Assembly: GCA_017613995.1 (NCBI GenBank)
Contig: JAGACT010000053.1
Span: 1 to 5,219 of the forward strand
DNA length: 5,219 nt
Direction: 5' to 3'
From: Eubacteriaceae bacterium
GTDB lineage: Bacteria > Bacillota > Clostridia > Eubacteriales > Anaerofustaceae
Part shown: in pieces, positions 1 to 5,219 of the stretch
Position numbering within the stretch: the first letter of the stretch is position 1
How the letters are laid out: the number at the start of each line of letters is the position of its first letter
Notes under the pieces: model-generated
What the model saw: only the letters and a program-made list of their open reading frames with translations
Databases searched by the model: none
What the model was told of the DNA's origin: nothing
Position numbers and translations under genes: made by a program

Positions 1-189
1 GCTCTTCTCCTTGACCTCGCTGACGGTAACCTTATAGGCACCCTCCACGGTGACGGAGGTGATGGTGAACAGGGGGGAGCGGGTCATGAAGACATACGCG
101 CCGATCAGCACGATCGCGATCAGCACGAACACCCACGGCAGGGCCCGGCCTCTCCTTCTTCTTCTCTGTCTCCTCGTTCTGTTGCTCAT
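1..189 (-). CDS. ftsQ: FtsQ/DivIB-family divisome protein, N-terminal part (3' end outside window)
   Basis: FtsQ/DivIB proteins span the membrane once and link FtsL/FtsB-type partners and the septal synthase at the division site. The first 63 codons are present. They encode a very basic cytoplasmic tail, MSNRTRRQRRRRRGRALPW, with nine arginines in the first 15 residues. A membrane helix at about residues 19-35 follows, and then the start of an outer POTRA domain, SPLFTITSVTVEGAYKVTVS (38-57). That segment fits the family pattern in which a short linker leads to a strand of the I-x-V-x-G type and then a V/S-rich turn. The ATG at 189-187 overlaps the murG TGA (188-186) as ATGA. No strong Shine-Dalgarno is present, only the purine run AGAAAGAAAAA inside murG, so translation probably depends on ribosomes ending murG. 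Family membership rests on architecture, the POTRA start and position after murG. Most of the protein, including the C-terminal domain, is outside the window. Confidence 0.85.
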   Translation of the reverse strand, partial: MSNRTRRQRRRRRGRALPWVFVLIAIVLIGAYVFMTRSPLFTITSVTVEGAYKVTVSEVKEKS

Positions 190-1319
190 TTTTTCTTTCT
201 GCTGTCGATAAGCTCCTCCGCCAGATCGCAGATCCGGCTACAGGAATCGTTCACCCCCAGTGAAAGGGACGCGTTTGCCATCTCCAGCCTGGTGCCGTCG
301 TCGGAAAGCAGCCGGAGCACGCATTCGGTGAGGCTGCCTGCCAGCTCTTCGTCATCCTCGCACATGAGGGCCGCCCCCCGCTCCACGTTTGCCAGGGCGT
401 TGAGCCTCTGGTGATCGTTCGGGGCGTGCTTCAGGGGCACGTACACGGTGGCCACTCCCACGTGGTTTATCTCCGAGATAGTGGTGGCTCCGCTGCGGGA
501 TACGATAAGGTCCGCGGCGTTCATCAGCACCGGCATGTCGTTTCTGTAATCGCAGACTGTGACGTTCGGGAAGCGCTTTTCGTCTATCCCCAGAGCCTCC
601 AGCTCTGCTTTCACGTTTTCGTAATGTTCTCCTCCGGTGATGAAAAGGATGCGGTTGGAAGGGTCCCTGCCAACCTTGTCGATCATCTTCACCACGGCGT
701 CGTTAAGGCTTCTGGCCCCAAGGCTTCCGCCGAAGATCAGTACCAGTTTTTCTTCCTGGGTGAGCCCAAGCTGCTTTCTGGCGCTGATGCGGTCCCAGCG
801 GTCGAATTCTCCCCTGAGGGGATTTCCGGTGACCACACAGACATCCTGCTTTTTCATGTACTGCCGGCTCTCCTCGAAGGAAATGCAGATGCGGTCTGCC
901 ATGCAGCTGAGGAGCTTGTTGGTGCGCCCCGGGATAACGTTCTGTTCCAGTATCATGGAGGGATATCCCATCAGATGGGCCGTGAGCACCACGGGAGCGC
1001 ATACGAATCCGCCGGTGCCTATGACCACCGCGGGCCTGTTGCGCCTGAGTATCCCCATGGTCTGGAAGATGCTCCTGGTGATGTTAAGGGTGGATTTCAC
1101 GTCGTCCATGAAGGTGGAATAGCTCTCGAAGCTGTCGGCGGTAATGTCCACTATTTCGTATCCCGCCTCGGGGACGAGCCTGTTCTCCATGGCGGGCTCG
1201 AAAATGCAGCCCACGAAAAGGAATTCCCAGTCGGGGTGGCGGCGCTTGAGCTCGTCCGCCACGGCTATGCCGGGATATATATGTCCTCCGGTTCCTCCGC
1301 AGGCAATGAGTACTTTCAT
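186..1319 (-). CDS. murG: MurG, UDP-GlcNAc:lipid I GlcNAc transferase (lipid II synthase)
   Basis: MurG is a peripheral enzyme on the inner face of the membrane that adds GlcNAc from UDP-GlcNAc to lipid I, giving lipid II. The 377-residue product is of usual length, with two Rossmann-like domains (GT-B fold, family GT28). The N-terminal domain shows the glycine-rich loop ACGGTGGHIYPG (6-17) with conserved His13, IGTGGFVCAPV (100-110) and LEQNVIPGRTNK (124-135). TGNPLR (164-169) marks the link to the second domain, which has FGGSLGARSLND (196-207), SRSGATTISE (274-283) and VPLKHAPNDHQRLNA (294-308), the UDP-GlcNAc binding side. The segment VGCIFEPAMENRLV (36-49) differs from the more usual VGTxxGLExxLV. 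The protein ends in a basic tail, SRKKK, encoded by an A-rich run. The start ATG at 1319-1317 places the glycine-rich loop at the normal distance from the N terminus. The TGA stop overlaps the ATG of the next gene. Confidence 0.98.
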   Translation of the reverse strand: MKVLIACGGTGGHIYPGIAVADELKRRHPDWEFLFVGCIFEPAMENRLVPEAGYEIVDITADSFESYSTFMDDVKSTLNITRSIFQTMGILRRNRPAVVIGTGGFVCAPVVLTAHLMGYPSMILEQNVIPGRTNKLLSCMADRICISFEESRQYMKKQDVCVVTGNPLRGEFDRWDRISARKQLGLTQEEKLVLIFGGSLGARSLNDAVVKMIDKVGRDPSNRILFITGGEHYENVKAELEALGIDEKRFPNVTVCDYRNDMPVLMNAADLIVSRSGATTISEINHVGVATVYVPLKHAPNDHQRLNALANVERGAALMCEDDEELAGSLTECVLRLLSDDGTRLEMANASLSLGVNDSCSRICDLAEELIDSRKKK

Positions 1320-1335
1320 GGGAGAGCTTCTCCTT
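1320..1335 (-). promoter_or_regulatory. murG ribosome binding site within a small inverted repeat
   Basis: This is the 16-nt gap between ftsW and murG. Read on the minus strand it begins with AAGGAG (1335-1330), right after the ftsW TGA and 10 nt before the murG ATG. GGAGA (1333-1329) and TCTCC (1325-1321) are exact reverse complements separated by AGC, so the RNA could form a five-pair hairpin that hides the Shine-Dalgarno core. Ribosomes finishing ftsW would open it. The ribosome binding site is secure; the hairpin and its effect are inference. Confidence 0.6.
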
Positions 1336-2529
1336 TCAGTTTGTGAACTGATCTACAAAATCCCTCCATACCGGGCCGAACCGCGGTATCGGGTTGTTCC
1401 TGGAAATGTTCAGGACTATCCCTATGACCGCCATAAAGCTTATCAGGGACGATCCGCCCGAACTGATGAACGGCAGGGATACACCGGTGGAAGGCAGAAG
1501 ATTCGTACAGACTCCGATGTTCAGAAACACCTGCAGCGCGAAAAGTATGCCGGATCCGGCACAGAACAGCTTCGCGAAGGTGCTTTTCGAATTGAAGGCC
1601 AGTATGAACAGCCTTGCTATCAGAAACAGATATACTGCCATGAGGAGGATGCATCCGAGGAATCCGAACTCCTCCCCTATGATCGAAAAGATGTAGTCGT
1701 TCTGGGGCTCCGGCAGAAAGCTGAGCTTGGCGATGCTCTTTGCCACACCTCTTCCGGTGAGGCCTCCGCTTCCCAGAGCCATGATGGAATTGGCGGGCTG
1801 CCAGCCCTCATCCAGAATGTTGGTGAAGGGGTCGCTCCAGGCGTTTATTCTGTCCATCCTCCAGTCACTGCCGCCTATGAACTTTTTGTAGACCAGGGCG
1901 GCTGCCCCGGCGGCGGACAGAAAGAGGTAGACGAGATTGCCTCCCGCCACGAAGTACATGCCCATTATCACGATGGCGATGATGGCTGCGGTGGTAAGGG
2001 CCGGCTGGCGGTAGATGACGTAGAAGGTCACCGCCGTCAGAGCCAGTATTATCGCGAACATGTCCAGCTTCTTGATGTGGGAAAGAGTCAGTTCGCAGAA
2101 ATATGCTGTGAAACACAGGACTGCTATCTTGGTGAATTCCGCGGGCATGATGACCAGGCTTCCTATCTTTATGGCCCTTACTGCGCCGTTGACCTCCCCC
2201 GAGGAACCCGAAGCGGTCAGCAGCAGCAGTACGAGCATCAGGCCCATCAGCCATGGAGACAGGCTTTTGAGGATCTCGATGTTCATGACGCTGAGAAACA
2301 TCATCACAGCTCCCCCCGCCAGGAAGAACAGCAGCTGCTTTTTCACGTAGTAGAATTCGTCGTAATGCAGGCTCGGATCAGTCTTGGCATTGTACATGCT
2401 GGCAGACCAGATCATGAAAAGGCCGAACACGCAAAGAACTACAACGGTAATGAGTATACCCCTGTCCGCTCTTCTGCTTCTCTGGGAAGGTATGGCGATA
2501 ATGGCTTTTCTTATGGTCTGTCTGATCAA
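1336..2529 (-). CDS. ftsW: FtsW/SpoVE-type SEDS peptidoglycan glycosyltransferase
   Basis: FtsW is a membrane protein of the SEDS family that polymerises lipid II into glycan strands at the septum, working with a class B penicillin-binding protein. The 397-residue product has a basic cytoplasmic N terminus (about residues 1-23), about ten hydrophobic segments, and a large extracytoplasmic loop between residues of roughly 213 and 288. That loop carries LGSGGLTGRG (252-261) and LPEPQNDYIFSIIGEEFG (272-289), with D278 at the place of the essential SEDS aspartate. Near the C terminus is LPSTGVSLPFISSGGSS (345-361), a family hallmark. Two motifs differ from the common form: QPALTT (175-180) instead of QPDxGT, and PAEF (129-132) instead of PSEF. 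The start is TTG, behind AAGGAA. The position between murD and murG favours FtsW over RodA. In spore formers the gene at this place may be spoVE, which sequence alone cannot separate reliably. It ends with TGA immediately before the murG ribosome binding site. Confidence 0.95.
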   Translation of the reverse strand: MIRQTIRKAIIAIPSQRSRRADRGILITVVVLCVFGLFMIWSASMYNAKTDPSLHYDEFYYVKKQLLFFLAGGAVMMFLSVMNIEILKSLSPWLMGLMLVLLLLTASGSSGEVNGAVRAIKIGSLVIMPAEFTKIAVLCFTAYFCELTLSHIKKLDMFAIILALTAVTFYVIYRQPALTTAAIIAIVIMGMYFVAGGNLVYLFLSAAGAAALVYKKFIGGSDWRMDRINAWSDPFTNILDEGWQPANSIMALGSGGLTGRGVAKSIAKLSFLPEPQNDYIFSIIGEEFGFLGCILLMAVYLFLIARLFILAFNSKSTFAKLFCAGSGILFALQVFLNIGVCTNLLPSTGVSLPFISSGGSSLISFMAVIGIVLNISRNNPIPRFGPVWRDFVDQFTN

Positions 2530-2537
2530 AGTGCGTA

Positions 2538-2543
2538 TTCCTT
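2538..2543 (-). promoter_or_regulatory. Shine-Dalgarno site that fixes the TTG start of ftsW
   Basis: AAGGAA is read on the minus strand directly after the murD TAG stop, 8 nt before TTG at 2529-2527. No ATG or GTG lies in the ftsW frame between the preceding in-frame stop (2556-2554) and this TTG. The next in-frame ATG is codon 39, already inside the first membrane helix, so TTG is the best start. Confidence 0.7.
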
Positions 2544-3905
2544 CTACAGTTCGTTAACGTATTCCTTGAAGAGCCGTCCTCTCTGCTCGAAGTTGTCGAA
2601 CATATCCCAGCTGGCGCAGGCCGGTGAAAGAAGCACCACGTCGCCGGAAACGGCGATCTGCGCGCTCTTTTCCACAGCCTCCCTGAGGCTCTGTACTCTG
2701 GTGTAGTTCTTCATACCGTGGGCCTCTGCCACCCTGATGATGTCTTCGGTGGTGACGCCCATGATGAACATGTGCTTTATGTCCTTTGTGACCATAAGGT
2801 CGAACATCTCATTGTAGTCGCTCTTCTTGTCGTAGCCGCCCAGTATCATGATAAGGGGGCATTCGAAGGAATTGATGGCGGTGATGGTGGCATCGGGATT
2901 GGTGCCCTTGGAGTCGTTGATATAGCGGACACCATTAAGCTCCCTGACGAATTCCACCCTGTGCTCCACGGGAGTGAAGTTCACGAGGGCCTCGGCCACC
3001 GCCGTCATGTCACTGGTATACACCGCGGCGCACAGCAGGGCGCACATGGCGTTGGCGATGTTGTGGGGCCCGAGGATCCTCAGTCTGGAAGCTTCGGCCA
3101 CCTTCCCTATGCCCTTCAGGCAGATCCAGCCGTCTTCGAGATAGGCGTCGGTATCCCTGCTCTTCAGGGAGAAAAACTTCACGTCGCAGCGGGCTTTTGA
3201 TGCCAGAGCCCGTACGGTCTCGTCGTCCCAGTTGAGTATCAGGGTACCCTCGTCCATGTTGGCGAAAACGTTTGCCTTGGCGGCGATGTAGTTCTCCATG
3301 GTCTTGTGACGGTCCAGATGGTCCGGGGTGATGTTTGTGATGACAGCGGCCTTGGGCTTCATGTACCTGAGCATGGAAAGCTGGAAGCTGCTGATCTCCA
3401 GAGCGGCGACGCTGTCGGAGCTCTCATCGGCATGATCGATGAAGGGGAAGCCTATGTTTCCCGCCTCGAAGCAGTGCCTGCCCGCGGCGTTGATGAGCGC
3501 GCAGGTAAGGTATGTGGTGGTGGTCTTTCCGTTGGTTCCGGTTATGGCCACGATATCTCCCCTGAAGAAGCTGACGGCGAACTCCACCTCACTGATGACT
3601 TCGATGCCGTGCTCCGCGGCGCATACGCATGCGCGGATATCGGGGGGAACGCCCGGTGAAAGGATCAGCAGGCCGCTTTCGGCCACTTCCTCGTCGGAGG
3701 GGTTCCTGCCGAACACGAAGTCGATCCTGGGATCGTCCTTTATCGCCTCAAGACCGTAATCCTCTTCGCTGAGGAGCTTTTCCAGACTCTTAGAGTCGGT
3801 GAGCTTTACCTTCTTTCCTCTTTCAGCCAGAAATCTGGCGCAGGCGATGCCGCTGCGGGCGGCGCCGATCACCAGGTAATTGTCGTAACCGTTGAAATAA
3901 TCCAT
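2544..3905 (-). CDS. murD: MurD, UDP-MurNAc-L-Ala:D-Glu ligase
   Basis: MurD is a cytoplasmic ATP-dependent ligase that adds D-glutamate to UDP-MurNAc-L-alanine. The 453-residue product has the family length and all three Mur ligase domains. The N-terminal Rossmann-like UDP-binding domain has VIGAARSGIA (12-21) and LSPGVP (82-87). The central ATPase domain has the P-loop ITGTNGKTTT (121-130), LEISSFQL (169-176) with the Mg-ligand Glu170, NITPDHLDRH (191-200) with His196, and K210 in YIAAK at the place of the carbamylated lysine known from E. coli MurD. The C-terminal domain has YINDSKGTNPDAT (328-340), LGGYDK (355-360) and LLSPACASWDMFDNFEQRG (425-443). The DSKGTN and SPACAS motifs are typical of MurD and exclude MurC, MurE and MurF. 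I see no missing catalytic residue. It starts with ATG behind a good ribosome binding site, 16 nt after mraY, and ends with TAG 14 nt before ftsW. Confidence 0.98.
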   Translation of the reverse strand: MDYFNGYDNYLVIGAARSGIACARFLAERGKKVKLTDSKSLEKLLSEEDYGLEAIKDDPRIDFVFGRNPSDEEVAESGLLILSPGVPPDIRACVCAAEHGIEVISEVEFAVSFFRGDIVAITGTNGKTTTTYLTCALINAAGRHCFEAGNIGFPFIDHADESSDSVAALEISSFQLSMLRYMKPKAAVITNITPDHLDRHKTMENYIAAKANVFANMDEGTLILNWDDETVRALASKARCDVKFFSLKSRDTDAYLEDGWICLKGIGKVAEASRLRILGPHNIANAMCALLCAAVYTSDMTAVAEALVNFTPVEHRVEFVRELNGVRYINDSKGTNPDATITAINSFECPLIMILGGYDKKSDYNEMFDLMVTKDIKHMFIMGVTTEDIIRVAEAHGMKNYTRVQSLREAVEKSAQIAVSGDVVLLSPACASWDMFDNFEQRGRLFKEYVNEL

Positions 3906-3913
3906 TATTCAAA

Positions 3914-3920
3914 CTCCCTT
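3914..3920 (-). promoter_or_regulatory. Shine-Dalgarno site of murD
   Basis: AAGGGAG is read on the minus strand in the 16-nt gap between mraY and murD, 8 nt before the ATG at 3905-3903. It overlaps the second of the two tandem mraY stop codons. Confidence 0.75.
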
Positions 3921-3921
3921 A

Positions 3922-4917
3922 TCAGAAAGATATATGAGCCATGATCATGGAGAGCATGACGCAGACTGCGGTAAATATCCAGAATACCGTGACGACCCTT
4001 GTCTCGGGCCATCCGCACAGTTCGAAGTGATGATGTATCGGAGCCATCCTGAAGATCCTCTTGCCGTGGGTCAGCTTGAAATAACCCACCTGCATGATGA
4101 CGGATACCGTCTCGATGACGAACAGCAGTCCCGCTGTGACTATGAACAGCTCCGTGCGGGTAAACACGGCTGTGACCGCAAGAGCAGCTCCCAGGGCCAT
4201 CGAACCCGTATCCCCCATGAAGATCCTGGCGGGATTGAAGTTGTAGCACAGAAATCCGAGGCATGCTCCCATCACGGCGGCGGGCATCAGAGCCAGCTCA
4301 CTGAGTCCCAGAAACAGGCTCACCGAAGTGAAGAATATCATCACTATAAGGGTGGATCCGGCCGCCAGGCCGTCCAGGCCGTCCGTAAGGTTGACCGCGT
4401 TGGTTACTGCCACCAGCACGAACATCACGAAGGGCACGTATGCCCACCCAAGATCGAAGGAGCTCATGGTGAAGGGCAGCAGGATAGATGTGCCCGTCAC
4501 CTCCCTGGCGTAGAACGCCAGAGCCGCCGCGGCCAGTATCTGCAGCACCATCTTGTGGGATGCCCTGATACCCAGGGACGCGTCGGTCTTGGCTCCGGCC
4601 TTTTCCATCAGGCCCTTCTGCACTACCTTTATATAGTCGTCCAGGAACCCTATGAGCCCGTAGACGAATACTATCACGTAACCCAGGCTCAGGGACGCCG
4701 TCCTGAAGCGGTCCGTTATCACAAGGGCTGCTCCCACGGACAGTATCATGGCCACGCCCCCCATGGTGGGAGTACCGGCCTTCTTCAGATGGGACTCCGG
4801 TCCCAGTTCCCTTTCTGCCTGACCCATCCTGAGCCGGTGAAGCAGGGGAATGATCAGAGGTACCGCCGCGGCGGTAAGGGCAAATGATATCAGAGCTGCT
4901 GTCAGAGAAGTGCTCAC
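3922..4917 (-). CDS. mraY: MraY, phospho-MurNAc-pentapeptide transferase (lipid I synthase)
   Basis: MraY is an integral membrane enzyme that transfers phospho-MurNAc-pentapeptide from the UDP precursor to undecaprenyl phosphate, giving lipid I. The 331-residue product has the usual length and about ten hydrophobic segments. Family signatures appear in order: KKAGTPTMGG (45-54), the Mg-binding aspartates in FLDDYIK (D93, D94), NAVNLTDGLDGLAAG (173-187), FMGDTGS (233-239) with the conserved D236, and the cytoplasmic PIHHHFE (293-299) close to the C terminus. These separate it from the related GlcNAc-1-phosphate transferases (WecA/TagO), which lack the HHH motif in this form. The start is GTG at 4917-4915, supported by a Shine-Dalgarno site and by protein alignment; the next in-frame Met is residue 31, inside the conserved N-terminal region. 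The gene ends in two in-frame stops, TGA then TAA (3924-3919), and the second one runs into the murD ribosome binding site. Confidence 0.98.
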   Translation of the reverse strand: MSTSLTAALISFALTAAAVPLIIPLLHRLRMGQAERELGPESHLKKAGTPTMGGVAMILSVGAALVITDRFRTASLSLGYVIVFVYGLIGFLDDYIKVVQKGLMEKAGAKTDASLGIRASHKMVLQILAAAALAFYAREVTGTSILLPFTMSSFDLGWAYVPFVMFVLVAVTNAVNLTDGLDGLAAGSTLIVMIFFTSVSLFLGLSELALMPAAVMGACLGFLCYNFNPARIFMGDTGSMALGAALAVTAVFTRTELFIVTAGLLFVIETVSVIMQVGYFKLTHGKRIFRMAPIHHHFELCGWPETRVVTVFWIFTAVCVMLSMIMAHISF

Positions 4918-4919
4918 TG

Positions 4920-5219
4920 TTATAAACTCTCCTTAAGACTGTTGAATACTTCCTCTAATTGTACTCCTCTTGATGCTTTAAACAAAACGGTATCCCCGGC
5001 TTTAAGGTGCTTTTTAAGCTCGGCGCCCATGCTGTCACGGTCTGGGTAGACGATGCATTCGCATCCTCCCTCGGCAAGGTAGCCCTCCCGGTAGCTGTCG
5101 ATGTACTGCCCGCAGGCTATGAGAAGGTCCACCCCCAGCTGCGCGGCTCTCTCGCCGGTCTTCCTATGCAGTTCCGAGGAAAACTCTCCCAGTTCGTACA
5201 TGTCCGAAGCAACCACGAC
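4920..5219 (-). CDS. murF: MurF, UDP-MurNAc-tripeptide:D-Ala-D-Ala ligase, C-terminal part (5' end outside window)
   Basis: These are the last 99 codons of a gene that enters from the right edge. The frame stays open to the final base, so the first GTG is an edge artefact and not a start. MurF is a cytoplasmic ATP-dependent ligase that joins D-Ala-D-Ala to the UDP-MurNAc-tripeptide, the last cytoplasmic step of precursor synthesis. The visible part is the C-terminal Mur ligase domain. It shows SDMYELGEFS followed by an LHRKTGE segment, matching the family pattern GDMxELGxxSxxxH, and near the end GDTVLFKASRGVQLEEVF, matching the usual GDxVLxKxSRxxxxE signature. The G of GDM is S here. A full MurF is about 450 residues, so roughly 350 lie outside. 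The last 90 bases are clearly more AT-rich than the rest of the cluster. The TAA stop lies 2 nt before mraY. Position directly upstream of mraY supports murF over murE or murC. Confidence 0.93.
   Translation of the reverse strand, partial: VVVASDMYELGEFSSELHRKTGERAAQLGVDLLIACGQYIDSYREGYLAEGGCECIVYPDRDSMGAELKKHLKAGDTVLFKASRGVQLEEVFNSLKESL
4927..4934 (-). promoter_or_regulatory. Shine-Dalgarno site of mraY
   Basis: AAGGAGAG is read on the minus strand inside the last codons of murF, 9 nt before the GTG at 4917-4915. It supports GTG as the mraY start. The murF stop lies between this site and the start, which favours coupled translation. Confidence 0.75.
4958..4985 (-). promoter_or_regulatory. 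Weak sigma-A-like promoter candidate inside the end of murF
   Basis: On the minus strand, TTGTTT (4985-4980) and TACAAT (4963-4958) are separated by 16 nt. The -10 matches five of six consensus bases, the -35 only three of six, and there is no extended -10 TG. A start about 7 nt downstream would give a leader of some 30-35 nt carrying the mraY ribosome binding site. The surrounding DNA is AT-rich, which raises the chance of a random match. It is offered only as a candidate. Confidence 0.2.

Noticed and set aside
411..1346. Plus-strand open frame of 311 codons opposite murG
   Set aside because: Antisense shadow of a fully conserved murG; His/Gly-rich translation with no ribosome binding site that stands out.
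1144..2706. Long plus-strand open frame of 520 codons opposite the murG start, ftsW and the murD end
   Set aside because: Its translation is low-complexity (runs of Gln, His, Gly and Tyr) with no recognisable domain, it crosses three well-supported genes on the other strand, and it is the kind of stop-poor antisense frame common in moderately GC-rich coding DNA.
3919..3924. Tandem TGA TAA stop at the end of mraY as a possible recoding site
   Set aside because: MraY ends at its normal C terminus, and the TAA doubles as part of the murD ribosome binding region. A double stop makes readthrough less likely.
4363..4385. Short tandem repeat of CCAGGCCGT in mraY
   Set aside because: It is explained by the conserved protein motif DGLDGL, which is coded by the same codons twice.
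3934..4887. Plus-strand open frame of 317 codons opposite mraY
   Set aside because: It lies entirely antisense to mraY, its translation is His/Gln/Gly-rich without a domain, and mraY has every family motif in its own frame.
1..5219. Rho-independent terminator, riboswitch, mobile element or CRISPR array
   Set aside because: Gaps are 16 nt or less, no GC hairpin followed by a T-run is present on the transcribed strand, and no direct-repeat array or transposase-like protein was seen.

Overview
The window is one segment of a bacterial division and cell wall (dcw) cluster. All genes are transcribed on the minus strand, so transcription runs from high to low coordinates. In that order it holds the 3' end of murF, complete mraY, murD, ftsW and murG, and the 5' end of a divisome gene of the FtsQ/DivIB family. 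Coding sequence fills almost everything. The gaps are 2, 16, 14 and 16 nt, followed by a 4-nt ATGA overlap, so this looks like one polycistronic unit with translational coupling. No stretch over 300 bases lacks a gene, and I saw no tRNA, rRNA, transposon, CRISPR array, or rho-independent terminator.

The genes form a pathway. MurD adds D-Glu to UDP-MurNAc-L-Ala, and MurF later adds D-Ala-D-Ala to complete the UDP-MurNAc-pentapeptide. MraY moves phospho-MurNAc-pentapeptide onto undecaprenyl phosphate to make lipid I. MurG adds GlcNAc to make lipid II. FtsW polymerises lipid II glycan strands at the septum, and FtsQ/DivIB is a bitopic scaffold that helps assemble and control that machinery.

The organism is probably a member of the Bacillota, most likely a Clostridia-type anaerobe. 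This is inferred from strong AAGGAG-type Shine-Dalgarno sites, use of GTG and TTG starts, a clostridial-looking FtsW, and murG directly followed by ftsQ/divIB without murC. The DNA is moderately GC-rich, and no taxonomic marker in the window settles the assignment.

I do not see a new biological system here. The points worth a second look are small. They are an AT-rich end of murF containing a weak promoter-like sequence just before mraY, a hairpin that would cover the murG ribosome binding site, a perfect 16-bp palindrome early in mraY, an A-tract at the murG/ftsQ overlap, and a few departures from family consensus in FtsW, MurG and MurF.
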